DNA of 64,000 nucleotides, from contig NZ_JAKMAJ010000009.1 in assembly GCF_022378355.1 (NCBI RefSeq), positions 124,001 through 188,000 of the forward strand, written 5' to 3'. Numbering within the stretch: position 1 is the first letter of the stretch; every line of letters starts with the position of its first letter. The DNA is from Brenneria bubanii. GTDB lineage: Bacteria > Pseudomonadota > Gammaproteobacteria > Enterobacterales > Enterobacteriaceae. The notes under the pieces were generated by a model. It worked only from the letters and a program-made list of their open reading frames with translations, ran no database searches and was not told where the DNA came from. Below are positions 35,991 through 46,634 of the stretch, one piece after another. The translations under genes and the position numbers were made by a program.

Positions 35991-37265
35991 TCAATCCAGT
36001 AACGTTGCCAGTCTTGCGGCAACGTCAGCCTGTGCCAATGTATCCTGCTCGCCATTTCTCAGGTTTTTGATTACCGCCTGACCCGCTGCGACTTCGTTTT
36101 CACCGAGTACCAGCGCAATTCGAGCGCCCCATTTATCGGCACGAGCGAATTGCTTTTTAAAATTGCCGCCGCCAAAGTTGGTCATCAGTTTTAATTGAGG
36201 CAACGCATCACGCAATGTCTCGGCCAGCTTCATCGCCGCTATCTGCGTGCCTTCACCCGAAGAGATCAGATAAACGTCAACCACCGGCAACGCTTTAAAC
36301 TCCGGATTGATGGACTGCACCAGCAGAACCAAACGCTCCAGGCCCATCGCAAACCCGACGGATGGCGTAGCATGTCCACCCAGTTGTTCGACCATACCAT
36401 CATAACGGCCGCCGGCACACACCGTACCCTGCGCGCCCAGACTGGTTGTTACCCACTCAAAAACGGTGCGGTTGTAATAATCCAGACCGCGAACCAAACG
36501 CGGATTAACGGTATATGGGATACCCGCCTGCGTTAAAAGTTCACACAATGATTCAAAGTGGACGCGGGATCCCTCATCAAGATAATCAGTCAGTACCGGC
36601 GCATCGTTCAACAGCGTCTGAACCCGCGCGTTTTTAGAGTCCAGCACGCGCAACGGGTTGGTATACATGCGGCGCTGACAGTCCTCATCAAGCTCGTCTT
36701 TATGCTGCTCAAGAAAAGCGATCAGCGCTTCACGGTAAGTGGCGCGCGCTTCCAGAGAGCCGATTGAGTTCAATTCCAGCTTAACATGTTGTGAAATACC
36801 CAGCACTCGCCACCAGCGAGCCGTCAGCAGAATCAATTCGGCATCGATATCCGGGCCTTGCAAACCAAAAACTTCACAACCGATCTGATGAAACTGACGA
36901 TAGCGTCCTTTCTGCGGACGTTCATGGCGGAACATCGGCCCGATATACCACAGGCGCTGTTCCTGATTATAGAGGATACCGTGCTCGATACCGGCGCGAA
37001 CACAGCTCGCCGTATTCTCAGGGCGCAGCGTCAGGCTGTCGCCATTTCGGTCCTCAAAGGTATACATCTCTTTTTCAACCACATCGGTTACTTCGCCGAT
37101 GGCGCGTTTAAACAACGCGGTCTGCTCGACAATCGGCGTACGAATTTCACTGAAACCGTAGCTGCTGAGCACCTGCTTGAGGCTGTTTTCAATCCGCTGC
37201 CACAACGCCGTATCGGCCGGCAGGTAATCGTTCATGCCGCGGATGGCTTGAATATTTTTTGCCAC
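35991..37265 (-). CDS. hisS: Histidyl-tRNA synthetase
   Basis: Class II aminoacyl-tRNA synthetase, charges tRNA-His. Seen: 424 residues, as in E. coli; start [23 protein letters not shown]; motif 2 region [28 protein letters not shown]; histidine-specific loops [13 protein letters not shown] and [15 protein letters not shown]; motif 3 [13 protein letters not shown]-terminal anticodon domain from about residue 330 ([28 protein letters not shown]). Same order as E. coli (ispG-hisS-yfgM). Confidence 0.98.
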   Translation of the reverse strand: MAKNIQAIRGMNDYLPADTALWQRIENSLKQVLSSYGFSEIRTPIVEQTALFKRAIGEVTDVVEKEMYTFEDRNGDSLTLRPENTASCVRAGIEHGILYNQEQRLWYIGPMFRHERPQKGRYRQFHQIGCEVFGLQGPDIDAELILLTARWWRVLGISQHVKLELNSIGSLEARATYREALIAFLEQHKDELDEDCQRRMYTNPLRVLDSKNARVQTLLNDAPVLTDYLDEGSRVHFESLCELLTQAGIPYTVNPRLVRGLDYYNRTVFEWVTTSLGAQGTVCAGGRYDGMVEQLGGHATPSVGFAMGLERLVLLVQSINPEFKALPVVDVYLISSGEGTQIAAMKLAETLRDALPQLKLMTNFGGGNFKKQFARADKWGARIALVLGENEVAAGQAVIKNLRNGEQDTLAQADVAARLATLLD

Positions 37266-37402
37266 GTTTGTTCTCTAATCTATTTTTCAAAAATAAACCC
37301 GATTATAGGGGGATTGGCACCGCATCTTCAATGCGCAGGCCGCCCCATCGGGTTCAAGAAACGTTTTTCGGTCAATGACGACACCATAGCGCGCCGATAC
37401 GG

Positions 37403-38524
37403 TTATTTATCAACCAGGTTAACCGTAATGCGTCGGCTTTCATCCATCATCGAAGCCTTGGCGCGAATTTTGGCTTCCAGTTGGTCGATCATCTGTTCAT
37501 TATCAAAACGTTCGCGCTGACGGACCCCATCTTCATAGAAACCGCTTTTATTGTGTCCGCCGGTCACGCCGATAGTGGAAACCAACGCCTCGCCCGGCCC
37601 GTTGACCACACAGCCGATAATCGATACGTCCATTGGCGTGATAATGTCTTCCAGCCGTTGTTCCAGCGCATTCACGGTGCCGATGACGTCAAACTCCTGA
37701 CGCGAGCAGGTCGGACACGCGATGAAATTGATGCCGCGCGAGCGAATACGCAATGACTTCAGAATATCGAAGCCGACCTTAACTTCTTCTACCGGGTTGG
37801 CTGCCAGCGAAATTCGCAAGGTGTCACCGATGCCTTCCGACAGCAACATACCCAAACCAATGGCCGACTTGACCGCGCCACTGCGGGCGCCGCCGGCTTC
37901 GGTAATGCCGAGATGCAGCGGTTGGTCAATGCGCGCGGCCAATAACCGATAAGATTGCACGGCCAGAAAAACGTCGGACGCTTTGACGCTAACCTTGAAC
38001 TGATCGAAGTTGAGGCGATCGAGGATATCCACATGGCGCATGGCGGATTCCAGCAGCGCTTCCGGCGTAGGTTCGCCATACTTTTCCTGCAAATCCTTTT
38101 CCAGCGAACCGCCGTTAACGCCGATCCGTATCGGGATATTGTTATCCCGCGCGCAATCGACAACGGCGCGAATACGCTCTTCGTTGCCAATGTTGCCCGG
38201 ATTGATTCGCAGGCAATCCACGCCGTATTCCGCGACTTTCAACGCGATACGGTAGTCGAAATGGATGTCCGCCACCAGCGGGACATTCACCTGACGCTTA
38301 ATGAGTTTGAACGCTTCCGCCGCATCCATGGTTGGAACGGAAACGCGCACGATATCAACCCCGACGCGTTCCAGCGCTTTGATTTGATTAACCGTCGCTT
38401 CAACATCAGTGGTGCGGGTATTGGTCATGGACTGCACCGCAATCGGCGCGCCATCACCAATAGGCACCTTGCCGACGTAAATCCGCTTTGATTTCCGACG
38501 GGTGATGGGTGCAGCGTTATGCAT
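37403..38524 (-). CDS. ispG: 4-hydroxy-3-methylbut-2-enyl diphosphate synthase (flavodoxin)
   Basis: [4Fe-4S] enzyme of the MEP isoprenoid pathway converting MEcPP to HMBPP. Seen: 373 residues; TIM-barrel part ([57 protein letters not shown]), the cluster ligands CPTCSR near residue 270 and the third cysteine plus glutamate in [13 protein letters not shown] near 305-312. Cluster supply could come from the isc operon encoded in the same window. Downstream 137 bp separate it from hisS. Confidence 0.98.
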   Translation of the reverse strand: MHNAAPITRRKSKRIYVGKVPIGDGAPIAVQSMTNTRTTDVEATVNQIKALERVGVDIVRVSVPTMDAAEAFKLIKRQVNVPLVADIHFDYRIALKVAEYGVDCLRINPGNIGNEERIRAVVDCARDNNIPIRIGVNGGSLEKDLQEKYGEPTPEALLESAMRHVDILDRLNFDQFKVSVKASDVFLAVQSYRLLAARIDQPLHLGITEAGGARSGAVKSAIGLGMLLSEGIGDTLRISLAANPVEEVKVGFDILKSLRIRSRGINFIACPTCSRQEFDVIGTVNALEQRLEDIITPMDVSIIGCVVNGPGEALVSTIGVTGGHNKSGFYEDGVRQRERFDNEQMIDQLEAKIRAKASMMDESRRITVNLVDK

Positions 38525-38566
38525 TACTTCTTCTCCAAAATTGCGGCATCACGGGCGGCGATTGAT

Positions 38567-39559
38567 TTATTCCGCAGCCAACGTCAGACGCGCAACCTGA
38601 TTGCTTCTTACAAACCGGCTTAAATCGACCGGCTTACCTTGATATTGAATATGTACCGCGGAAGGCGCGCCGATTTTCAGACTGTAAGGCGCCTGACCGC
38701 TCAGGCTCAAGGAGCCGCCGTTACGCTGCATCCCGCTGAACAGTTTTTTTCCGCTGGCGTCAGTCACTTCCAGCCAGCAATCGGCGTTAAAATTCATCAC
38801 CAGCGCTTGCGATGCGGCGACCGGGGCGTGCGACGCCGCGGCATCGCCAGCGGCTGGCGCCATCACGCTTTGTCCCGCATTGCCGGTCGACGAAGTCGGC
38901 GCAGAGGCTGAAGGCGAAGTCGGCGCAGCGGCGGCCAGAGGTTCAGGCTGAGTTGGCGTGGCAGACGAATGCTCCGTGTTCATCGGCACATCGAGCGGCG
39001 CGGAGGGCGCCGGTGCGGTAGGCGCGTTGTCGGAGAGCGTCGGATCTTGCGGCTCCGTATTGTCCATTAAGGGCACCTCTTGTCCTTCGGCCGGCGTCTG
39101 CATCGAAGCGGCATGATTAACCATGCTGTTAATTTCCTGCTGCTGCGCCTGATGATTTTGCCACCACCACGCGCCGGTCAATCCCAAAACGATGATGACC
39201 ACCAGCCAGGTAAAGGTCATTAACCAGCCATCGCGTTTCTTGCGGCTTTTCCCCAGGGAAAAGCTCTGCATCGGCGCTACGTTGGAGGCTTTGGGAACCA
39301 CATGTTTATCCAGCATGGGCAGCAGTTCGCTTTCCGATACATGGACCAACTTGGCATAAGAACGGATATAACCGCGTAAAAAGGTCGGCGCCAAATTGGC
39401 CGGCACGTTGCCGTCTTCAATTTCACGCACAATCGAAAGCTTAAGGCACAAACGTTCAGCAACGATCTGCTGAGTCAATCCCAGACGCTCGCGCGCCTGA
39501 CGAAGACGTGCGCCGGGAATGGTTGATGCTGTATTATCTTGAGTGGCTTCAGTATTCAT
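38567..39559 (-). CDS. rodZ: Cytoskeletal protein RodZ
   Basis: Cell-shape protein linking MreB filaments to the elongasome. Seen: 330 residues; N-terminal HTH domain binding MreB ([57 protein letters not shown]) to about residue 85; basic stretch KSRKKRDG before one membrane segment ([22 protein letters not shown], about 114-135); a Pro/Ala/Ser/Thr-rich periplasmic linker; C-terminal DUF4115 domain ([29 protein letters not shown]). Its first 11 bases overlap the end of pilW. Confidence 0.96.
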   Translation of the reverse strand: MNTEATQDNTASTIPGARLRQARERLGLTQQIVAERLCLKLSIVREIEDGNVPANLAPTFLRGYIRSYAKLVHVSESELLPMLDKHVVPKASNVAPMQSFSLGKSRKKRDGWLMTFTWLVVIIVLGLTGAWWWQNHQAQQQEINSMVNHAASMQTPAEGQEVPLMDNTEPQDPTLSDNAPTAPAPSAPLDVPMNTEHSSATPTQPEPLAAAAPTSPSASAPTSSTGNAGQSVMAPAAGDAAASHAPVAASQALVMNFNADCWLEVTDASGKKLFSGMQRNGGSLSLSGQAPYSLKIGAPSAVHIQYQGKPVDLSRFVRSNQVARLTLAAE

Positions 39560-40307
39560 TAGCTAAGAACTGCTGGTACTGTTTAGATTGTGGAAAACTT
39601 TGCGCCAACGATTTGCCATAGCGATCGATATCGCCATCATGGCCCGCCAGCGCGGCGAAACGAATCTGTAACCATAAACTCTCGGCGCTAACCGGGAGAA
39701 TATGCTGATAAACATCCAGAAGCAATTGAGCCTGCTCGTATTTTCCGGCAGAGAACTGTTTATCCGCCTCTGTTAACAACGTGAGGCCCTTCGCAGGATC
39801 ATACCTCAGAGCCCGGCTTAGTACGCCGCGCGCGTTATCATCTTGCCCAGCCTTGAAAAAACAGTAACCTGAATTCTCCAACGCATCGGCAACCTGATGG
39901 TAATCGGGGAGTTGTGCAGCAGCGCTAAACTGTTGCTGCGCCGCTACATACTGCCCTAAACCACAGAGAAACGCACCGTAATTATTCATTACGCTGCCGT
40001 TTCCGGGCGCCTGGCGCAACGCAATTTGATAACGCTTTTCCGCCGACTGATTTTCACCTACCCGTTGCTCATAAAGCGCCATGCCTAACTGTGTACGGTA
40101 ATCTTGCGGCGCGGCTTCCAGCGCTTTTTCAAGATTCTGGCGCGCGGCGTCAAAATTATTGCGGGCCAGATACTCCAACCCCAGTTGCAAACGGGTATAC
40201 GCTGCCGCCGGATTTGTTTTTTCATGGGACGAATGACTGCATCCTGCCAACCAAAAGACGGCCAAAACCAACAGCCGTCCCCTTCCCTGTTTTAACTGTA
40301 ACGTCAC
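39549..40307 (-). CDS. pilW: PilW/PilF-like TPR lipoprotein
   Basis: Outer-membrane lipoprotein of the type IV pilus biogenesis PilW/PilF (YfgC-region) family. Seen: 252 residues; signal [12 protein letters not shown] with lipobox LAGC; TPR repeats ([68 protein letters not shown] and more) to about residue 200. The start is GTG 40307 because AAGGAAG stands six bases before it; the open frame back to 40343 is less likely. It lies between rlmN and rodZ, the standard place for this gene in many gamma-proteobacteria. Confidence 0.9.
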   Translation of the reverse strand: MTLQLKQGRGRLLVLAVFWLAGCSHSSHEKTNPAAAYTRLQLGLEYLARNNFDAARQNLEKALEAAPQDYRTQLGMALYEQRVGENQSAEKRYQIALRQAPGNGSVMNNYGAFLCGLGQYVAAQQQFSAAAQLPDYHQVADALENSGYCFFKAGQDDNARGVLSRALRYDPAKGLTLLTEADKQFSAGKYEQAQLLLDVYQHILPVSAESLWLQIRFAALAGHDGDIDRYGKSLAQSFPQSKQYQQFLANEY

Positions 40308-40457
40308 GAATGGCTTCCTTCCATTGCCGTCCCGGCCACACAAACCGGTGATTATGTCGACTGAATCAGTGTCTGACCGTGGTCAGCCCTGAGTCCCCCT
40401 GGATGATTGGCGCCGTGAAAACATCGTCCTATTCACTATTGCGCAGACTATCAGGTA

Positions 40458-41639
40458 TCAGACCGTTTTAACCGAGATAGGTTCACCTGCCATTTTTTTC
40501 TTCAGCGTACGTTTGGTTCTGTCGACCACTTCACCGGCAAGCTGGCCGCAGGCGGCGTCGATATCGTCGCCGCGCGTTTTACGCACAATGGTGGTAAAGC
40601 CGTATTCCATCAGCACCTTGGAAAAACGATCGACGCGGCTGTTCGAACTGCGGCCATAAGGCGCGCCGGGGAACGGGTTCCACGGGATCAGGTTAATCTT
40701 GCACGGCGTATTTTTAAGACATTCGGCCAACTGATGGGCATGTTCCGTACCATCGTTGATATGGTCCAGCATCACGTACTCCACGGTGACGCGTCCCTGA
40801 TTGGCGTTCGATTTTTCCAGATAACGCCGCACCGCGCCCAAAAAGGCTTCGATATTATACTTTTTATTAAGCGGCATGATTTCATTACGAATTTCATCGG
40901 TCGGCGCATGCAGGGAGATCGCCAGCGCCACATCGATCATGTCGCCCAATTTGTCCAGCGCGGGCACAACGCCAGACGTCGACAGCGTAACGCGACGCTT
41001 CGACAGGCCGAAACCGAAGTCATCCAGCATAATTTCCATCGCCGGCACGACGTTGGTCAGATTGAGCAGCGGTTCGCCCATCCCCATCATGACTACGTTG
41101 GTTATCGGGCGCTGGCCGGTGACTTTGAACGCGCCGATAATTTTCGCCGCGCGCCACACCTGACCGATGATTTCGGAAACACGCAGGTTGCGGTTAAACC
41201 CTTGCTGCGCGGTTGAGCAGAATTTGCATTCCAGCGCGCAACCAACCTGAGAAGATACACACAGCGTCGCTCTATCTTCCTCGGGAATATAGACCGTTTC
41301 CACTCGTTGGCCGCCAACCAGAATCGCCCATTTGATGGTGCCATCGGAAGAACGCTGCTCGGCGACCACTTCCGGCGCGCGAATTTCGGCCACCTCTTGT
41401 AATTTGGTGCGAAATCCTTTGTTAATATCCGTCATCTGGGAAAAATCATCACAGCAGTAGTGATAGATCCACTTCATAACCTGATCCGCACGGAAGGGTT
41501 TTTCCCCCAGCGACGCGAAAAACTCCCGCATTTGCGGACGATTGAGATCCAGTAGATTGATTTTCTCCGCCTCGGGCTTGGCGGACTGGAGAGCATCGGC
41601 GGACGCCGGTGAAAATTGGGAAACAGTTTGTTCAGACAT
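40458..41639 (-). CDS. rlmN: Dual-specificity 23S rRNA/tRNA m2A methyltransferase RlmN
   Basis: Radical-SAM enzyme methylating A2503 of 23S rRNA and A37 of some tRNAs. Seen: 393 residues; N-terminal HhH-like domain ([33 protein letters not shown]), radical-SAM triad [11 protein letters not shown] near residue 131-141, SAM-binding [33 protein letters not shown], and the C-terminal cysteine in [10 protein letters not shown] that forms the methyl intermediate. A 30-residue N-terminal extension compared with E. coli is rich in Ser, Ala and Glu. First gene of the rlmN-pilW-rodZ-ispG run. Confidence 0.97.
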   Translation of the reverse strand: MSEQTVSQFSPASADALQSAKPEAEKINLLDLNRPQMREFFASLGEKPFRADQVMKWIYHYCCDDFSQMTDINKGFRTKLQEVAEIRAPEVVAEQRSSDGTIKWAILVGGQRVETVYIPEEDRATLCVSSQVGCALECKFCSTAQQGFNRNLRVSEIIGQVWRAAKIIGAFKVTGQRPITNVVMMGMGEPLLNLTNVVPAMEIMLDDFGFGLSKRRVTLSTSGVVPALDKLGDMIDVALAISLHAPTDEIRNEIMPLNKKYNIEAFLGAVRRYLEKSNANQGRVTVEYVMLDHINDGTEHAHQLAECLKNTPCKINLIPWNPFPGAPYGRSSNSRVDRFSKVLMEYGFTTIVRKTRGDDIDAACGQLAGEVVDRTKRTLKKKMAGEPISVKTV

Positions 41640-41689
41640 AAAAACTCTTGGCCTCGTTGTTACACGTTATGGCTTGTAGTAAAAGGAGA

Positions 41690-41731
41690 ATAAAGAAACG
41701 CCCCGGGCAAGCGCAAACTTACCGGGGCGCA
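41690..41731 (-). terminator. Rho-independent terminator after ndk
   Basis: Arms CGCCCCGG (41699-41706) and CCGGGGCG (41722-41729) form a strong stem; on the minus strand TTTCTTTATT follows. It lies between ndk and rlmN and should end the ndk transcript. Confidence 0.75.
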
Positions 41732-41772
41732 GCATTGTACAAAGTTTAAAACAGCGAAGCCACCATCGGCGC

Positions 41773-41889
41773 ATTTTTTATGATGGGCTTCCTGCCCATC
41801 CCCCTGCGGGCCGTCGCCAGCGACGTTGAAAATCGCTCCCGACGATTTTTTATGATGGGCTTCCTGCCCATCCCCCTGCGGGCCGTCGC
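41773..41889. repeat. Exact 45-bp direct repeat, period 72
   Basis: Bases 41773-41817 and 41845-41889 are identical 45-mers separated by 27 bases. Each contains ATGGGC...GCCCAT, able to fold as a hairpin. A diverged copy lies between iscR and iscS at about 54985-55068. Not part of any gene. Confidence 0.9.
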
Positions 41890-41902
41890 GGCACAGCGCT
41901 AC

Positions 41903-42334
41903 TTAGCTATTACGCGGGCAAATCTCATCCGCGCTGAAGAAATAGGCGATTTCACGCTGCGCAGACTCAATGGAGTCGGAGCCGTGCACCGCGTTTTCCG
42001 TCAGGCTATCGGCATAATCGGCTCGCAGCGTACCGGCCAGCGCGTTAGCCGGGTTAGTCGCGCCCATCATGTCACGGTTGCGCTGCACCGCATCTTCGCC
42101 TTCCAACACCTGGACCATAATCGGACCCGACACCATGAACGAGACCAGGCCGTCAAAGAACGGTTTGCCCTGATGCTCGGCATAAAAGCCTTCGGCTTGC
42201 TCACGCGTCAAATGCAGCATTTTCGCCGCGATGATGTTGAAACCCGCGCTTTCGAAACGCGCATAAATCGCGCCGATGGCATTCTTGGCCACCGCATTCG
42301 GCTTCACGATGGAAAAGGTACGTTCTATCGTCAT
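41903..42334 (-). CDS. ndk: Nucleoside diphosphate kinase
   Basis: Balances nucleoside triphosphate pools by phosphate transfer through a phospho-histidine. Seen: 143 residues from [18 protein letters not shown], as in E. coli; [28 protein letters not shown] contains the active-site histidine; [23 protein letters not shown] typical of the fold. The open frame begins five codons earlier, at 42349, but ATG 42334 matches the family. Followed by a pair of 45-bp repeats and a terminator. Confidence 0.97.
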   Translation of the reverse strand: MTIERTFSIVKPNAVAKNAIGAIYARFESAGFNIIAAKMLHLTREQAEGFYAEHQGKPFFDGLVSFMVSGPIMVQVLEGEDAVQRNRDMMGATNPANALAGTLRADYADSLTENAVHGSDSIESAQREIAYFFSADEICPRNS

Positions 42335-42693
42335 ATTGACCTCATTCAATAACTGTCTGATAACGGCCGGATTGAAAGAAGAATAATTCTGGCCAACAAA
42401 AGTGGCGCTGATTATAGGGTGGCCCTAACCGCTTGCCTACCAGATAAATAACATTTCTTTAAAAAAAAATTATCTTCTTTCCTACCTTATTGTCGCTTCT
42501 TTGCGGGCGCATTCTTTTTCTGCCGGCAGAACGACATGTCTGTAACAAATCGTCGGCGATCACAGTTCTGAGGGTTACCTGTGACATTGTGCGTTATTTG
42601 TTTTTAAAACAATAAGATAACTAGATAATCATATTCATTCACTGCTAACGTCTCACCGTACCCATCTAATAATAGCCACCAAGAGGGCTGATA
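42335..42693. promoter_or_regulatory. Divergent promoter region ndk / PTS
   Basis: A 359-bp AT-rich gap that must hold the ndk and PTS promoters. TGTGA at 42580-42584 and GATCACA at 42559-42565 are single CRP-type half-sites, so catabolite control of the sugar genes is possible but weakly supported. AAGAGGG precedes the PTS start. No gene visible. Confidence 0.45.
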
Positions 42694-44256
42694 ATGAAAA
42701 GAGCGATCAATGCCTTACAAAATTTTGGCAAATCGTTGTACGGACCCGTGCTTGTTTTACCCATTGTCGGGCTGTTTATCGCTCTTGGCAATGTATTCGG
42801 CAATGGCAACCTGGCGGGCTATATCCCGCTGCTCAACCACCCGCTGATTCAGGATTTTGGTCAGTTGGTGTCTAAATCGGCCGTCGCGATTCTGGCGAAT
42901 CTGGCGCTGGTGTTTGCCGTCGGCATCCCGATTGGGCTGGCAAAACGCGACAAGGGCTATGCCGCGCTAATCGGTCTGGTGTCCTTTATCATCTTTATCA
43001 ACGCGATGAACATTACGTTGCAGCTCCAGGGCAAGCTGGTGCCGGCCGCGGATATGCGCGCCGCCGGACAGGGCATGACGCTGGGCGTCCAGGTGCTTGA
43101 AATGGGCGTTTTCGCGGGAATTCTGATCGGCGCGTTTGCCGGATATCTGTATAACCGCTACGCCAGCAAGCAGTTTAACGGCGTAATGGCTATCTATTCC
43201 GGCCACTGCTTCGTCGCGATTCTGGTGATCCCGCTGGCGATCGCTCTCGGCTTTGCGATGAGCAGTATTTGGCCTTTTGCCCAACAGGCCATCTCTCATC
43301 TGGCGTTTGCCATCAAGGGCGCCGGTGCCTTCGGCGTCGCCATCTACGGTTTTCTGGAACGTATCTTGATCCCAACCGGGCTGCATCATCTGGTTTATAC
43401 CCCCTTTCTTTACACCGAGTTGGGAGGTTCGACGGAAGTATGCGGCGATCTGTATCAAGGGGCACGTAATATTTACTTCGCCGAGATGGCCTGTCAAAGC
43501 GTAAAACAGCTGAGTTCGAGCGTAGTCTGGGATGCGCGCGGCATCAGCAAAATGTTCGGCCTGACGGCAGCGGCGCTGGCAATGTATGTGACCGCCAAGC
43601 CGGAAAAACGGGTGGCCGCCAAAGCGATTCTGATCCCCGCCGCCTTCACCTCTTTTCTGCTGGGGGTGACTGAGCCGCTGGAGTTTTCTTTCTTATTTGT
43701 GGCGCCGCTGCTGTTTGCGGTTCACGCCGTGCTCACCGGGCTGGGCATGATGCTGTTTTACCTGCTTGGGGTCCACGCTATCGGCGCCAACGGCGTCATC
43801 GACTTCCTGTTGTATAACCTGCCGTTGGGCATCGAAAAATCCAACTGGCCGATGTACATCATGGTCGGACTGATCATGTCGATCCTTTACTTCTTTGTTT
43901 TTCGCTTCCTGATCCTCTGTTTCGATATGCCTACGCCGGGACGCGAATCCGACGAAGAGGAAACCCGCCTGTATTCCAAGACCGAGTATCAGACCAAGGC
44001 ACGACAGCAGCTCAAAGACGACGCTCATCTTGTCGGCATGACCATCATCGCCGGACTCGGCGGCAAACCCAATATCGAGGTACTGGACAACTGCTATACC
44101 CGCCTGCGGGTAACCGTTATTGACCCCGCGATGGTTGACGATCAGCAGCTTAAAACCACCGGCGCCAAGGCGGTTATCCGTCAGGGTAACAATGTGCAGG
44201 TGGTATACGGACTTCATGTCAAAACGATACGCGAAGCAGTCGAAAACGCACTCTAA
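42694..44256 (+). CDS. PTS alpha-glucoside transporter subunit IICB
   Basis: Phosphotransferase permease importing and phosphorylating an alpha-glucoside such as maltose, palatinose or a sucrose isomer (GlvC/MalX/AglA type). Seen: 520 residues; IIC domain with about ten hydrophobic segments, the signature LGVTEPLEFSFLFVAP near residue 330, and LIPTGLHHLVYTPF; IIB domain from about 440 with the phosphorylation site Cys467 in LDNCYTRLRV. No IIA domain is encoded here, so the glucose IIA protein (Crr) is the likely phosphate donor. The GH4 hydrolase starts 13 bp downstream, giving a transport-and-cleave operon. Confidence 0.92.
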   Translation: MKRAINALQNFGKSLYGPVLVLPIVGLFIALGNVFGNGNLAGYIPLLNHPLIQDFGQLVSKSAVAILANLALVFAVGIPIGLAKRDKGYAALIGLVSFIIFINAMNITLQLQGKLVPAADMRAAGQGMTLGVQVLEMGVFAGILIGAFAGYLYNRYASKQFNGVMAIYSGHCFVAILVIPLAIALGFAMSSIWPFAQQAISHLAFAIKGAGAFGVAIYGFLERILIPTGLHHLVYTPFLYTELGGSTEVCGDLYQGARNIYFAEMACQSVKQLSSSVVWDARGISKMFGLTAAALAMYVTAKPEKRVAAKAILIPAAFTSFLLGVTEPLEFSFLFVAPLLFAVHAVLTGLGMMLFYLLGVHAIGANGVIDFLLYNLPLGIEKSNWPMYIMVGLIMSILYFFVFRFLILCFDMPTPGRESDEEETRLYSKTEYQTKARQQLKDDAHLVGMTIIAGLGGKPNIEVLDNCYTRLRVTVIDPAMVDDQQLKTTGAKAVIRQGNNVQVVYGLHVKTIREAVENAL

Positions 44257-44269
44257 CAGGAGACAGATC

Positions 44270-45631
44270 ATGACCAACCCCCCGTTCATTCTGACTATTG
44301 CCGGCGGCGGCAGTACCTATACGCCAGGCATCGTGAAAAGTCTGATGATACGTCTCGCCGACTTCCCGCTGGCGGAAATACGCTTGTACGATATTGACGG
44401 CCCGCGCCAGGCGACGATTGCGCCGGTAGTTGAAAAAGTGATCCGCGATCACAGCAGCGAAATCGTCTTTACCATCACCACCGATGCGCAAACGGCGTTC
44501 AGCGGCGCACATTTTGTGTTTGCCCAGATGCGCGTCGGCCAATACAAAATGCGCGAGCAGGATGAAAAAATCCCGCTTCGCCACGGCGTCGTCGGCCAGG
44601 AAACCTGCGGCCCCGGCGGGCTGGCTTACGGACTGAGAACAATCTTGCCGATGGTCGAGCTGATTGATCTGGTCGAACGTTATGCCCATCAGGACGCCTG
44701 GATCGTCAACTATTCCAATCCGGCGGCGATTGTCGCCGAGGGGCTCCGCCGCCTGCGGCCTCAGGCCCGGGTACTGAATATTTGCGATATGCCGGTTGCG
44801 GCGCTGCGTAATATCGCCGCGGTGCTTGGCGCGAAGCGCGAAGCGATCAGCGTAGACTATTTCGGCCTTAACCATTTCGGCTGGTTTACCCGGATTCTGG
44901 TGGATGGCGTCGATCGCATGCCGGAACTGCGCCGGCATATTTCACGCTACGGTCTGTTGACCGCCGATGCCGCCGATACCGATGCGCAGCACGCCGATCC
45001 CTCCTGGGTGAAGACCTGGCGCAATATAAAGCCGATCATGGATCATTTTCCTGAATTTATCCCCAACCCGTATTTACAGTATTACCTGATGCCGAATGAC
45101 ATCGTCGAACATCAGGACCCGAACTATACCCGCGCCAATGAGGTGATGGACGGACGCGAGAAAAAGCTGTTCGCCGCCGCCGCCAGCTACCGGCAAACCG
45201 GTATATTGCCCGATGCATTTCACGTCGGCGTACATGGCGCGTTCATTGTCGATGTCGCCTGCTCGCTGGCCTTCGACCTGCGTCAACGCCATCTGGTGAT
45301 TGTGGAAAACAAAGGCGCCATCGCCAATTTGCCCTACGACGCCATGGTGGAAGTGCCGGCGTATATCACCGCGCAAGGGCCGGAACCCGTGCGCATGGGC
45401 AATGTGCCGCCATTCCACCGCGCGCTGCTGGAACAGCAGTTGGCTTCGGAGCAACTGCTGGTTGAGGCCGCGATGGAGGGCAGTTATGAAAAAGCATTAC
45501 AGGCATTTACCCTTAATCGCACCCTGCCCACCATGCAACACGCCAAAGCCATTCTTGATGAGATGATCGAAGCTAATCGCGAATATTGGCCGCGGTTGAA
45601 ACAAGCCTATAAGAACGGCTCCGAACAGTAA
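44270..45631 (+). CDS. 6-phospho-alpha-glucosidase, glycoside hydrolase family 4
   Basis: Cytoplasmic NAD+- and metal-dependent enzyme cleaving the phosphorylated alpha-glucoside delivered by the PTS. Seen: 453 residues; N-terminal nucleotide motif TIAGGGSTYTPG; IVNYSNPAAIV; metal-binding NICDMP, whose CDMP form marks alpha-acting GlvA-like members; NHFGWFTRI with the conserved histidine. ATG 44270 has AGGAGA eight bases upstream. The open frame back to 44120 overlaps the PTS gene and is spurious. Products would be glucose 6-phosphate plus glucose or fructose. The exact disaccharide is not determinable. Confidence 0.92.
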   Translation: MTNPPFILTIAGGGSTYTPGIVKSLMIRLADFPLAEIRLYDIDGPRQATIAPVVEKVIRDHSSEIVFTITTDAQTAFSGAHFVFAQMRVGQYKMREQDEKIPLRHGVVGQETCGPGGLAYGLRTILPMVELIDLVERYAHQDAWIVNYSNPAAIVAEGLRRLRPQARVLNICDMPVAALRNIAAVLGAKREAISVDYFGLNHFGWFTRILVDGVDRMPELRRHISRYGLLTADAADTDAQHADPSWVKTWRNIKPIMDHFPEFIPNPYLQYYLMPNDIVEHQDPNYTRANEVMDGREKKLFAAAASYRQTGILPDAFHVGVHGAFIVDVACSLAFDLRQRHLVIVENKGAIANLPYDAMVEVPAYITAQGPEPVRMGNVPPFHRALLEQQLASEQLLVEAAMEGSYEKALQAFTLNRTLPTMQHAKAILDEMIEANREYWPRLKQAYKNGSEQ

Positions 45632-45723
45632 GCGCCTACTTGTCGGGACAGGTAAAATCGCTGACAATGGCCGCTATGATTTCACATCGGGGCTGAATCT
45701 CTCAGCCCCTGCGAGGGGGCTCT

Positions 45724-46575
45724 ATGTCAGCATCTTCATCCGAACCGTTTGTTTCCGCCGCCTGGCTTGCCGGACACCTCAAGGATAGCGGTATCACGCT
45801 CCTCGATGCCCGCATGTTGCCGCCGGGTGAAACCACTCGCGATATTCACGCAGAATACCGGGCCGGGCATTTACCCGGCGCGGTATTCTTTGATATCGAA
45901 ACCTTATCCGACCATCGTACCGACCTGCCGCATATGATGCCCGATAGCGACGACTTTGCTCTGGCAATGGGTAAACTCGGCGTCAGCGATCGGCAACACA
46001 TCGTCATTTATGACGAGGGCAACCTGTTTTCCGCTCCTCGCGCCTGGTGGATGCTGCATACCTGCGGCGTTAAGCGAATATCGATTCTGAGCGGCGGTCT
46101 GGCCGGCTGGAAAAGCCAGAATCTGCCGTTGGAGCAGGGTAATGTCGAACGCGCGGCGCAATCTTTCATCGCCCGAATGGATATGTCCGCCATCCGCCAA
46201 TGCGACGACGTATTGGCGATATCGAGAAATGGGTCGGCGCAAATTATCGATGCCCGTCCGGCGCCCCGTTTTAAAGGAGAGGTCGACGAACCGCGTCCCG
46301 GCCTGCACCGCGGCCATATTCCCGGCAGCCTTAACGTCCCCTGGGGCGATCTGGTGGTGAACGGCGCGCTGAAACCGCACGACGAGCTGGAAGCGATCCT
46401 GCGCAAACAGGGCGTAGACCTGACCCAACCGCTGATCGTCGGCTGCGGTTCCGGCGTCACCGCCGCCGTGGTGGTGCTGGCATTGACCATGCTGAACGTG
46501 AGAAACGTCACTTTGTACGACGGCTCATGGAGCGAATGGGCCGGCCGTGACGATCTGCCGATTACGCTGGATTAA
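45724..46575 (+). CDS. sseA: 3-mercaptopyruvate sulfurtransferase
   Basis: Rhodanese-family enzyme that moves sulfur from 3-mercaptopyruvate to thiol acceptors, a source of sulfane sulfur and H2S. Seen: 283 residues with two rhodanese domains; the first (LDARMLPPGETTRDIHAEYRAGHLPGAVFFDIETLSD) is inactive, the second holds the active Cys in VGCGSGVTAAVVVLAL. The length agrees with E. coli SseA. It separates the PTS/GH4 pair from the RpiR regulator, on the same strand, with gaps of 92 and 59 bp; in E. coli sseA lies next to sseB, so the sugar genes were probably inserted around it. Confidence 0.95.
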   Translation: MSASSSEPFVSAAWLAGHLKDSGITLLDARMLPPGETTRDIHAEYRAGHLPGAVFFDIETLSDHRTDLPHMMPDSDDFALAMGKLGVSDRQHIVIYDEGNLFSAPRAWWMLHTCGVKRISILSGGLAGWKSQNLPLEQGNVERAAQSFIARMDMSAIRQCDDVLAISRNGSAQIIDARPAPRFKGEVDEPRPGLHRGHIPGSLNVPWGDLVVNGALKPHDELEAILRKQGVDLTQPLIVGCGSGVTAAVVVLALTMLNVRNVTLYDGSWSEWAGRDDLPITLD

Positions 46576-46634
46576 ACGACCAGAAGCGACGCGTTATTCA
46601 CCGGTTGTCATGAACAGATTCAGGAGCGGCGCGC

